Of a stretch of DNA of 64,000 nt, positions 50,263 to 58,531 are shown one piece after another. The position numbers were made by a program, and so were the translations under genes. Every line of letters begins with the position of its first letter. Position 1 is the stretch's first letter. The notes beneath the pieces were generated by a model. That model made no database searches. It was given only the letters and a program-made list of their open reading frames with translations, and was not told the origin of the DNA. Source of the stretch: Paracoccaceae bacterium. GTDB lineage: Bacteria > Pseudomonadota > Alphaproteobacteria > Rhodobacterales > Rhodobacteraceae. Location of the stretch: the NCBI GenBank assembly GCA_028150825.1, contig JAOGIM010000002.1, positions 1-64,000 on the forward strand, in the 5' to 3' direction.

Positions 50263-50600
50263 TTATGCGGCTCGCAGGCGGTGATGCAAGCGTCGCGTTT
50301 CAAGCGTCTTTTGTTTGATCCTTTCACGTTGTTTTAGAATGGCTTTGTCACGTCCGAAGTAGACGTCCGCGGGTGTGACGTTGTTGATGCTCTCGTGATA
50401 GCGCTGATGATTGTAGTGGTCGACGAAGGCTTCGATCTGGGCTTCGAGATCACCTGGTAAGAAGTAGTTCTCCAGCAGGATTCGGTTCTTCAATGTCTGA
50501 TGCCAGCGTTCGATCTTGCCCTGGGTTTGCGGGTGATACGGCGCACCGCGAGAGTGCTTCATGCCTTTGTCCTGCAGCCATGCGGCCAGATCGCCAGGCT
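50263..50600 (-). mobile_element. IS3/IS481-type transposase 3' fragment (truncated)
   Basis: KPGDLAAWLQDKGMKHSRGAPYHPQTQGKIERWHQTLKNRILLENYFLPGDLEAQIEAFVDHYNHQRYHESINNVTPADVYFGR: C-terminal rve-type region only. Confidence 0.85.
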
Positions 50601-50763
50601 TTGTAGCTGCCCGTTTTAAGCGTGGCCCGCATAAGGCCTTTGACCTGCTTCTCACTCAGCCCATACTGCTCTTTAATATCACCAAAACTCACATGATCAG
50701 ATAGAGCCATTTGCACGATATCGCTTATGTGTTCTGGCGGCATATCATCAGTTTCAATCATAC
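50595..50763 (-). pseudogene. DUF2805 (TIGR03643-like) gene, 3'-truncated by the IS fragment
   Basis: MIETDDMPPEHISDIVQMALSDHVSFGDIKEQYGLSEKQVKGLMRATLKTGSYKAWR then transposase-derived sequence in another frame. Confidence 0.7.
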
Positions 50764-50924
50764 TGTATGAAATAAGCCCCTGCGCGGTGAACGCAAGCAT
50801 GCAAAGAAAGCCCTAATTGCGTCATCAATGCTGCTATATGCGGATAAAGCTAAGTTTTCGTTTGATCTGAACAAGTTTTACTGCAATCTCGCCGCAATCG
50901 TTTTCCAACTATGGCAGAAATCAA

Positions 50925-51131
50925 ATGGAAGTCAGTGTCCGCGACAACAATGTCGATCAAGCCCTTCGTGCGCTTAAGAAAAAACTACAACGCGAGGGTG
51001 TGTTTCGCGAGATGAGATTGAAAGAGCATTTTGAAAAGCCATCTGTGCGCAAAGCTCGTGAGAAAAAAGAAGCTGTTAGCCGTCAACGCAAGCTTGCTCG
51101 CAAGAAGGCTGAACGCGAAGGCATGCTGTAA
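50925..51131 (+). CDS. rpsU: 30S ribosomal protein S21
   Basis: [68 protein letters not shown]. Confidence 0.97.
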   Translation: MEVSVRDNNVDQALRALKKKLQREGVFREMRLKEHFEKPSVRKAREKKEAVSRQRKLARKKAEREGML

Positions 51132-51132
51132 A

Positions 51133-51699
51133 TTACAGCAACTCCACCGCCTCACTCAGCTGCTCAGAATTTACATCAATGTAGCGCTGTGTCGTCGATA
51201 TATGCGAATGCCCTGCCAATTCAGCCAGCAACCGCACTCCTACACCCTTGTTCGCAAGCCGCGTAATGTAAGTGCGTCTCCCCGAATGGCTTGATGCATC
51301 CTTGAGCCCCACAGCCTTGTAGATATCCAAAAACAGCTGACACATGGTGTTGGCTGAGAAGTGCCCGCCTTTTTGGCTCTTAAACAGCGGATGCTGTGGA
51401 TTGCCCAAGTATTTAATCGCACCATAGTCTCCAAGCGCCTTACGAAGCCGCTGATTGAGATACACAGTTCTGCGCTGCCTGCCTTTGCTTTGGTCCACGC
51501 CCAGAATGAACTGTTCCCGCACAGCGCCGGTGTCATCAAATACGTCTCCTAGTTTAAGCGCCGCAATTTCTTTGGCGCGTAGGCCTGCATAAAAGCTAAC
51601 CATGAATATTGTCGTGTCACGAACTGGATGACGGCGACTGCGGCAGTAGTGTAATACTCTGCGGAACTGTGCTTCGTTTAGTGTTTGTGCCTGCCGCAT
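51133..51699 (-). CDS. Minimal tyrosine recombinase (catalytic domain only, 188 aa)
   Basis: SFYAGLRAKEIAALKLGDVF (R), SSHSGRRTYITRLANKGV (HxxR), LAGHSHISTTQRYIDVNSEQL (H...Y); no N-terminal core-binding domain. Confidence 0.88.
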   Translation of the reverse strand: MRQAQTLNEAQFRRVLHYCRSRRHPVRDTTIFMVSFYAGLRAKEIAALKLGDVFDDTGAVREQFILGVDQSKGRQRRTVYLNQRLRKALGDYGAIKYLGNPQHPLFKSQKGGHFSANTMCQLFLDIYKAVGLKDASSHSGRRTYITRLANKGVGVRLLAELAGHSHISTTQRYIDVNSEQLSEAVELL

Positions 51700-51971
51700 C
51701 TCAAAGCTCCTTAAACATAATGTTTTGTTAGCTCTGAGTATAAAGTCTGAGGTTTAGGTTGGGCGACCGAAATCTGCCAATAAATATCTCCAATGATCTC
51801 AATGAGATCAGCTATAATCTCATGCAATGCATGTTCTATGAGGTTTTATGTTGATGAGCGTTTTACCGCCTTTTACAGTTTCTAACGTGAAACGGTGCAA
51901 ACAAAAATTCCATTGATTTTTTTATACTGTTTGGAAGTTTAAATATCTATTTTATGGACAACGAGTCACAG

Positions 51972-52853
51972 CTACTCATTCCTCTGGCGTTGTTCTCTCC
52001 AGAGGATAGTCAGGCCAGAAAATATTATTAAGAAAATGCCAGGGAATAGGGTGTCGATTGGAAATTCATCAAAAATGAACCATCCAAAGCAAAAGGCAGT
52101 GATGATGCCAAAATAACTAAAGGGCGCAAGAACTGCTGCTGGCGCATTACGGAAAGCATACATTAAGAAAATAACGCCAAAGCCGCCACATATAGCCATA
52201 CTAAAAATTAACAATCCGTCTTTAAATGATTGAATTGGACTGAAATCAACAGTTGCAGTAGCCAATAAAATGGCCCCGAATGCTGCTGCTGAAGCGGAGT
52301 ACAAATATAAAATGGCGCTTGAAACTGATTTATCGAAACTTCTTAAAGTGACCATAGAAGCCGCGTAACAAAATGCTGCTCCAATGGGCATTAAGGCAGT
52401 CCAAGTGAATACGTCGGAGCCGGGCCGAACAATGAAAAGAGCGCCAGTAAAACCGAGTGCAATAGCACCCCACCTCCAAGCGCCAACTTTCTCTCTGTAA
52501 AAAAATATCGCAATTAATACGACAAATACTGCATTTGTTTGACCCAATGCGGATACTGTTGCTAATTCTAGATTAGCCAAGGCTGTGTAAAAAAGGAGTT
52601 GCGCTACGGCGACAAAAAAGCCCCTTCCAAACGCTAGTTTCCATTGTTTAATTCTGTAGGCACCAAGAGAAAAACTGAGCTCACGCGTGTATGCCAAAAG
52701 AACGACAGTAGGCAGAACTCCTAAAACATTGCGGTATACTGAGAGCTCTTGTGGAGAATAACGTGCTGATAAAAAACGTACATGTACAGCCATCAAATCG
52801 AAACAAACATAAGCCAATAAACAAACGAGAATTGCGCGAATATTAGATGGCAC
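51972..52853 (-). CDS. EamA/DMT superfamily transporter
   Basis: 10-TM pattern; RFLSARYSPQELSVYRNVLGVLPTVVLLAYTRE...ALGQTNAVFVVLIAIFFYREKVGAWRWGAIALGFTGALFIVRPG. Confidence 0.92.
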   Translation of the reverse strand: MPSNIRAILVCLLAYVCFDLMAVHVRFLSARYSPQELSVYRNVLGVLPTVVLLAYTRELSFSLGAYRIKQWKLAFGRGFFVAVAQLLFYTALANLELATVSALGQTNAVFVVLIAIFFYREKVGAWRWGAIALGFTGALFIVRPGSDVFTWTALMPIGAAFCYAASMVTLRSFDKSVSSAILYLYSASAAAFGAILLATATVDFSPIQSFKDGLLIFSMAICGGFGVIFLMYAFRNAPAAVLAPFSYFGIITAFCFGWFIFDEFPIDTLFPGIFLIIFSGLTILWREQRQRNE

Positions 52854-53230
52854 TATACCTCAATTCCAAAAACAAAAGAGCCTTTGTCGCATCAGCAGTC
52901 TCCCTCAAACTGCACAAAGTCAAGTGTGTCACATTTTGCTTTGTAAAGAGAGTAAGAAGATCCATTCAAGCGAACCACGTTTGAGACGGTTTTCTGCGAA
53001 AGTTGATAAATAAACATATAGGCAAAAACACAGGCTGAATAAGGCAAAGTAAACGAGATCAAGATTGGCGCGTCGATTATAATTGCGCTGTGGTGATGTA
53101 CTTTGAAAACGTCAGCATAAATCGAACTGCCCGTTGTTCGTCTTTTTTGCACTACCCTGCTGCTAGCAGGATGCCTTAAACGCAATCCCACTGGAGAGAC
53201 ATCCTTTTATCCTGAAAAATCGGAAGTGAT

Positions 53231-53500
53231 ATGACGTTTGCAAAGTCGTAATGGTTGAGAAGGAACGCCTTCTACAAGTGAGACGGAAGACAACCCCGCA
53301 AGGGATCCGTCACTGCACAGGGTTGCCTGACCGTATGGGTCCTGTGTATGCGTGTGATACGCCAGTAAAAGAGATGATCGCAAAACCTGCTCTTCCCTGC
53401 AAAGGGTTTGGTGATACGGGCTGACAAGCGATGTGCAATAAACGCATTGAGCAGTTTTAGATCGACGCCTTTGCAGGCGTTGATCTGACTGCTCTTTGCA
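53231..53500. ncRNA. Candidate structured RNA / structured leader with tandem hairpins (strand unknown)
   Basis: Hairpins: AGAAGG-AACG-CCTTCT (53258-53273); GACGGA...TCCGTC (53282-53311); CACAGG...CCTGTG (53315-53346); GCGT-GTGAT-ACGC (53350-53362); ACC...CCC-TGCAAA-GGG...GGT (53385-53412); GAGCAGT/AGATCGACGCC-TTTGCA-GGCGTTGATCT/ACTGCTC (53449-53494). Confidence 0.4.
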
Positions 53501-53637
53501 ATCTCGAATAAAAGAAACCAAATCAATTCAACTTAATCAGTTAAGACGAAGTATCTGAGTTCGGCGATAGCTGAACACTCGTAGATGCGTAGCAGATGCG
53601 ATTGACGATAAAGATATTAAAGCAGTTCCTACTAAGC

Positions 53638-53979
53638 CTAATACTCTTCTCCAAGCATTATTGTGAGCACACGTCTGGTTACATGTGGATCACTTGGATC
53701 AGGGCTGTGGTTCATCAGATCAAGGTCGTAGTAATCGATCTTCCAGAAGACAGTATTGCCTTCATACTCAATGGCCCCAAAGTCATGTTCACCAAATGGA
53801 TCATTGCGTTCAGAGAAGTCATCAAAACTCTTCACCAAGTTTAAGATGCAATCCACAGCGTCGTTACCCAGTAAATCTATGCCTTGTGTGATGATGATTT
53901 TGCAATTGGTGAGGGTGGTGCGGGCTTGATCGTTTAGAAGTGCAATTGATTGGGTTGTTCTGTCAACGTTGTGCTGCAA
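53638..53979 (-). CDS. DUF3768 domain-containing protein
   Basis: NDPFGEHDFGAIEYEGNTVFWKIDYYDLDLMNHSPDPSDPHVTRRVLTIMLGEEY. Confidence 0.9.
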   Translation of the reverse strand: MQHNVDRTTQSIALLNDQARTTLTNCKIIITQGIDLLGNDAVDCILNLVKSFDDFSERNDPFGEHDFGAIEYEGNTVFWKIDYYDLDLMNHSPDPSDPHVTRRVLTIMLGEEY

Positions 53980-54000
53980 GCCTAGCTCCTTTTACGGAAG

Positions 54001-54340
54001 CATATGCTCAACGATATGATTGGACGACCGGAGATTTGGTGTGAGTTTATATGCGCAAGCCTTTGGTCCTAGGTTGCCTAGAACCAAAAAATAAGCGGCG
54101 TTGTGAAGCAAGTGTTTTGATACTCGGCTTTACAACAGTAATTCTACTATGGGGCAAACACAGTCGGGTGACCCACTATGGGCCAACATTGTGTTCCCAC
54201 AGTCTTCGCCGGTTTTGGTGTGCCCACAGTCTCCCGTTGTGCGCAGCGCAATGAGATAAATAACTGTGTAAGTTATTAAGGGAGATATTTATGAGCGTAA
54301 AATTATTAGAGCACATACGCGATGAATTGAGAGGTTCTGG
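54001..54340 (+). repeat. Long direct repeat, copy 1 (identical core 54080-54277)
   Basis: Aligned to 57319 onward at a constant 3318-bp offset with no indel over the compared stretch; core 198 bp identical by eye. Confidence 0.92.
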
Positions 54341-54497
54341 TGCAATTCAAAACACACCAGAGTTTTGTACTGGCTGGCTGGGAAGAAGTGAGGGTTACAT
54401 AAGAACACTGCGTTTCCATGAATTAGAACCCAGTGTGGAAGCGCTAAGTGTGTGTTCCCACAAACTTGGACATTATACTAGCAGATTGAGATCATAG
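54291..54497 (+). CDS. Small DUF6626-like protein
   Basis: MSVKLLEHIRDELRGSGAIQNTPEFCTGWLGRSEGYIRTLRFHELEPSVEALSVCSHKLGHYTSRLRS; AGGGAG upstream of ATG. Confidence 0.65.
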   Translation: MSVKLLEHIRDELRGSGAIQNTPEFCTGWLGRSEGYIRTLRFHELEPSVEALSVCSHKLGHYTSRLRS

Positions 54498-54656
54498 GAT
54501 TGGGCTTCTTGGGGTTAATGGCAAGCGATGACCGTCACCGCTAATATCATCTGATGATGGCCCTCTAGCAAGACTGGTCCACGCATTAAAGACTGCGACT
54601 GGATGTACCAGGGCTTGCGGCTTGCAACCATCCACATATTTAATGTACTGTGAAGT

Positions 54657-54992
54657 ATGAATATGCTTCGGAACATTGTGATCGTTATGTTCACACTTTC
54701 CGCTTCGCTCTCTGAAGCGATAGCGTCTAGCCATGTTGCCGGCGTTGGACATAACCACGCGGCGATGGTCCAAATGCTGTACGATCAGCCAAGCTACAGC
54801 TTGGAAACTACCCAACACACTCAAACCTGTGCCGAACACATTCAAATCTGTCATGCCCTTCTTGCGCTGCTTCCCGGTGAGGTCCTATCTGAAGCCTCAC
54901 CGAAGACCTGTGAGGGTGTGATTATGTGCCTAGGCCTGCTTATGACGGGTATCAAGCCCTCCACTCCTCTCGATCCCCCCCGCTTAGTGTGA
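54657..54992 (+). CDS. Small secreted protein upstream of the copper module, function unknown
   Basis: Signal-peptide-like MNMLRNIVIVMFTLSASLSEAIASS, HNHAAM and several Cys; C-terminal PLDPPRLV. Confidence 0.5.
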   Translation: MNMLRNIVIVMFTLSASLSEAIASSHVAGVGHNHAAMVQMLYDQPSYSLETTQHTQTCAEHIQICHALLALLPGEVLSEASPKTCEGVIMCLGLLMTGIKPSTPLDPPRLV

Positions 54993-55083
54993 TGCGGCCC
55001 GCGTCCTTTTGGACGTAGAATATTCATTGAAATCACAACTAAGTGGGCTTTGCCCTTGATTATTCCTTTTGAGAGGAACAGAT

Positions 55084-55578
55084 ATGAAACCGTTCAAGAC
55101 ACTACTCGCGTTCGCCCCTGCCGTAGCACTTTCGCTTGGGCTCGCTTTCTTTGGCGCGGTGGGCATGGCACATGCCGACAATCATTCCAATATGGCCGAT
55201 CACGGCATGATGCACGTGGTGAAAAGTCCAACCTGCGGCTGTTGTGGTGCATGGGTCGCGCTTGCCCGTGAGGAAGGCTACGACATCGAGGTTAAGGACA
55301 CCAGCGATGTGACCAGCGTAAAGCTGGACAACGATGTGCCCGACACGATGTGGGCATGCCACACCGCCATAATCGACGGCTACGTGGTCGAAGGTCATGT
55401 GCCATTCGCGGCGATCGCCAAACTACTTAAGGAACGCCCGGACATCACCGGGATTGCGGTCCCTGGAATGCCTGGCGGCTCCCCCGGCATGGGGAACGAC
55501 CCGACCGCGCAGTATGACGTGCTTGCCTTCGGTGGCGATGCCGGTGAGAGTGAGGTTTTCTATAAGGCCGGTCTGTGA
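55084..55578 (+). CDS. DUF411 domain-containing (metal-binding) protein
   Basis: MHVVKSPTCGCCGAWVALAREEGYDIEVKDTSDV...MWACHTAIIDGYVVEGHVPFAAIAKLL. Confidence 0.92.
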   Translation: MKPFKTLLAFAPAVALSLGLAFFGAVGMAHADNHSNMADHGMMHVVKSPTCGCCGAWVALAREEGYDIEVKDTSDVTSVKLDNDVPDTMWACHTAIIDGYVVEGHVPFAAIAKLLKERPDITGIAVPGMPGGSPGMGNDPTAQYDVLAFGGDAGESEVFYKAGL

Positions 55579-56039
55579 ACCGGATCGTGGCATTCAGCCT
55601 CGGGGCAGTGGTTATGGCTGGAGCCGCTGCGCTGTCATTCGGGTGGGTGACCTCCGCACCGGCCCAAACCGTGCTGATGCCTTCGGACCCAGAGGTGGTA
55701 GCGCTTGGGCAAGCGATCTACTCTGAGAGCTGTGCGTCTTGCCACGGTGCGAACCTCGAAGGTCAGTCAAACTGGCGGTCGCCCGGCCAAGACGGGCAGC
55801 TACCCGCGCCGCCGCACGACTCGACCGGTCATACGTGGCACCATGACGGGGATACGCTGTTCCGTCTGACCAAATACGGGACTGGCGCGCTGATCGGCGA
55901 TCCCAACTACGAATCCAACATGCCCATTTACGGAGGGCTTCTGACGGATGATGAGATCATCGCCGCCCTCAGCTACATCAAATCGACCTGGCCGCAGGAA
56001 ATTCGCGAAAGCCATGACGAAATGGAGAATAGACAATGA
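55575..56039 (+). CDS. c-type cytochrome
   Basis: Heme motif CASCHG in EAIYSESCASCHGANLEGQ-like context; distal Met in SNMPIYGGLLTDDEIIAALSYIKSTWP. Confidence 0.9.
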   Translation: MNRIVAFSLGAVVMAGAAALSFGWVTSAPAQTVLMPSDPEVVALGQAIYSESCASCHGANLEGQSNWRSPGQDGQLPAPPHDSTGHTWHHDGDTLFRLTKYGTGALIGDPNYESNMPIYGGLLTDDEIIAALSYIKSTWPQEIRESHDEMENRQ

Positions 56040-56380
56040 AGCAGATTATTCTGGCCCTCGCGGCTATAATAGCGACGGCGACAGCCGCGCTGGCTCACTC
56101 GAAAGCTGAAGATACTACACCTGCTAACGGGGCTACCGTCGAAAGCGTTGAGGCCATCGAATTGCGCTTTGATGATCCGATGCGCGTCACCGCGATTGCG
56201 CTGATCGGCCCTGATGGGGAATTGGAAATCACCCGCGAAATCGGCCTCGATCCGGTGACAGCGTTTTGGGCTATTCCGCCCGAAAATATGCCTGCCGGGG
56301 CCTACACCGTGGATTGGCGCGGTCTGTCTTCTGATGGCCACCCGATGCAGGGTACATTCGAGTTCACGGTTGCGGATTGA
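56036..56380 (+). CDS. copC: Copper resistance protein CopC
   Basis: AHSKAEDTTPANGATVESVEAIELRFDDPMRVTAIAL...YTVDWRGLSSDGHPMQGTFEFTV. Confidence 0.93.
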   Translation: MKQIILALAAIIATATAALAHSKAEDTTPANGATVESVEAIELRFDDPMRVTAIALIGPDGELEITREIGLDPVTAFWAIPPENMPAGAYTVDWRGLSSDGHPMQGTFEFTVAD

Positions 56381-56383
56381 CCA

Positions 56384-57262
56384 GTGGAAGGATTGGCACC
56401 CATAGACGTTTGGGCGCTTCTTGCGATCTTCGTTAAAGCCGCTGGATATGCGGCGGCGCTGGTCGCAATGGGTGGGCCGCTCTTCGTTTTGGTCTTTCGA
56501 TCTGCACTGGATAACGTGCTTCGCCTCGTACGAAAACTCGCTGTCAGCGCGGCGCTTCTCGGTCTCTTCGTGCTGGCGCTCCAGTTTGGAATCCGGTCTG
56601 CACGTATTTCCGGCATGGGTCTTGAAGGCGCTATCGATCCCATGATGCTCGGTCTTCTCTGGGACAGCCCACTTGGCATGGCGGCGCTCTGGCGCGGGGC
56701 GGGTCAATTGCTGATCTTCGCAGTTTTGATCAAAGGTAAAATCGGTCTGGCGGTAAGTCTTCTGGGTGCTCTACTGGTGGCAGTTTCTTACACGCTGGTT
56801 GGCCATTCTCTTGGTGATCCGCGCTGGCTTCTTGCAGCTCTTGTAACCGTGCATTTGCTGGCTGGGGCATTCTGGGTTGGCGCTCTTGTACCCTTACATT
56901 GCGCTGTGGGACTGACCGGTGGCGCTCTTCTGCTACACCGCTTCGGCATCATTGCCAGCGGAACAGTAGCGGTACTCGTTCTTGCTGGCCTCACATTTGC
57001 CTGGCTGATGATCGGTTCCCTAGCTGAGCTGTTTGGAACGGCCTATGGCTGGTTGTTCATGACCAAGCTCGCCTTAGTTACCGGTCTTCTGGGGTTAGCC
57101 GCAAAGAACAAGCTTCGGCTGGTGCCCTCTCTTGCCTCCGGCGATTCCTCAGCGCCCGGCAGGTTGCGGCGCTCGATCTGCTTGGAAATCATCGCTGTCG
57201 CCTTGATCCTACTAGCGACGTCCACTCTGACCTCGATCACCACACCCCCGGTGAATCTTTAA
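56384..57262 (+). CDS. copD: Copper resistance protein CopD family
   Basis: Multi-TM; YTLVGHSLGDPRWLLAALVTVHLLAGAFWVGALVPL; adjacent to CopC. Confidence 0.92.
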   Translation: MEGLAPIDVWALLAIFVKAAGYAAALVAMGGPLFVLVFRSALDNVLRLVRKLAVSAALLGLFVLALQFGIRSARISGMGLEGAIDPMMLGLLWDSPLGMAALWRGAGQLLIFAVLIKGKIGLAVSLLGALLVAVSYTLVGHSLGDPRWLLAALVTVHLLAGAFWVGALVPLHCAVGLTGGALLLHRFGIIASGTVAVLVLAGLTFAWLMIGSLAELFGTAYGWLFMTKLALVTGLLGLAAKNKLRLVPSLASGDSSAPGRLRRSICLEIIAVALILLATSTLTSITTPPVNL

Positions 57263-57318
57263 TTAGCAAAACGAAGATGACACACACCTGTCGACGCACA
57301 TTCCTGATTTTATAAAAG

Positions 57319-57655
57319 CATATGCTCAACGATATATTTGGACGACCGAAGATTTGGTGTGAGCTTCTTTGCTCAAGCCTATGGCCACATATTGCACAGA
57401 ACCAAAAAATAAGCGGCGTTGTGAAGCAAGTGTTTTGATACTCGGCTTTACAACAGTAATTCTACTATGGGGCAAACACAGTCGGGTGACCCACTATGGG
57501 CCAACATTGTGTTCCCACAGTCTTCGCCGGTTTTGGTGTGCCCACAGTCTCCCGTTGTGCGCAGCGCAATGAGATAAATAACTGTGTAAGTTATTTAGGG
57601 AGATAATAATGAGCATAAGATTATTGGAACATATACGCGATGAGTTGAGAGGCAG
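57319..57655 (+). repeat. Long direct repeat, copy 2 (identical core 57398-57595)
   Basis: See copy 1. Confidence 0.92.
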
Positions 57656-57776
57656 CGATAAGGACACTCATAAAACCTGGGTGGAAAGCTTTGATGGTCT
57701 TAAAGATTTGTGTGATCAAGCAATCGCCAAACAAGCCCATCAAATATGGCGAGAACCAGATAGGATGAGAGCGTGA
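57609..57776 (+). CDS. Short ORF sharing its N-terminus with the 54291 gene (55 aa)
   Basis: MSIRLLEHIRDELRGSDKDTHKTWVESFDGLKDLCDQAIAKQAHQIWREPDRMRA; not in ORF track; same RBS context as copy 1. Confidence 0.45.
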   Translation: MSIRLLEHIRDELRGSDKDTHKTWVESFDGLKDLCDQAIAKQAHQIWREPDRMRA

Positions 57777-57899
57777 AGGCTGCGTCCGAAATGGGTCTTG
57801 CAGCTCAAAAATTAGTACTACGGTTTTTTCTAGGCCAGTACTTACAGAAGTTGGGTGGTGATTTTGCATCCCCCCATCCTTGCACATTAGGTTGTTACT

Positions 57900-58238
57900 A
57901 TGGATAACCGAGAGCAAATGCGCCGACTGATTGACGTAATTGAAAAGAGCGCGAACAATTCGTCTCTTACTCAAGCTATTGATGATATTAGACTATTCTC
58001 TAATACTGCAAGTTTCTTGGCAAATAAGCTGGACACAAGGTTAAGAAATAAAGACGTGGCAATGAAAAGAGCCGCACCCAAAACCACAAAGACTGTGGGG
58101 CTATCAAAACCACCAATGCCCAAAACACTCAACGTGCCCAACAACGCTGAACCAAATTCACAGGCGCCCACAGTTACAGCTGTGTCACAAGCAGATTTTG
58201 ATCGGTTAAAGCCACAGAAACCACAAAGCACATTATAG
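57900..58238 (+). CDS. Hypothetical protein, Pro/Lys-rich C-terminus
   Basis: MDNREQMRRLIDVIEKSANNSSLTQAIDDIRLFSNTASFLANKLD... Confidence 0.45.
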   Translation: MDNREQMRRLIDVIEKSANNSSLTQAIDDIRLFSNTASFLANKLDTRLRNKDVAMKRAAPKTTKTVGLSKPPMPKTLNVPNNAEPNSQAPTVTAVSQADFDRLKPQKPQSTL

Positions 58239-58481
58239 CCTTATGTTTGGCATCAACGAGCGTCTGTGAGCCAGCTGTAGGACGCAACCAAACTGCATCA
58301 GTGGTGCGTGTAGGGAGCAACAAGGGTTGGTGCTTTACGCTGCTATTTTAATAAATCTCTACAGATAGCTGTTCAGTAGTAGTCTAAATTTATGTCTTTC
58401 GTAAGAGAGGCAGGCATAGTTCAAATACTTTACCGTTCATTCAATACATTTAGGCACCCCGATGCCACTTCTGCTTTATTT

Positions 58482-58531
58482 ACTGATTTGTAATCAGTAG
58501 GTCCGCGGTTCGAGTCCGTGTGGGGGCACCA
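58482..58531 (+). other. tRNA-Thr(TGT) 3' remnant, possible att site
   Basis: ACTGATTTGTAATCAGTAGGTCCGCGGTTCGAGTCCGTGTGGGGGCACCA: intact anticodon arm, T-arm, 3' acceptor and CCA; upstream sequence cannot form a D-arm. Confidence 0.75.

Noticed and set aside
53207-53526. Minus-strand ORFs of 104 and 84 aa across the hairpin region
   Set aside because: No recognisable domain, and the region is dominated by inverted repeats; coding was not supported, though a profile search should confirm.
54051-54254. 67-aa ORF repeated at 57369..57572
   Set aside because: Its identity between copies comes from the DNA repeat itself; the frame lies in a leader with operator-like motifs, and the codons before the identical core differ. 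More likely non-coding.
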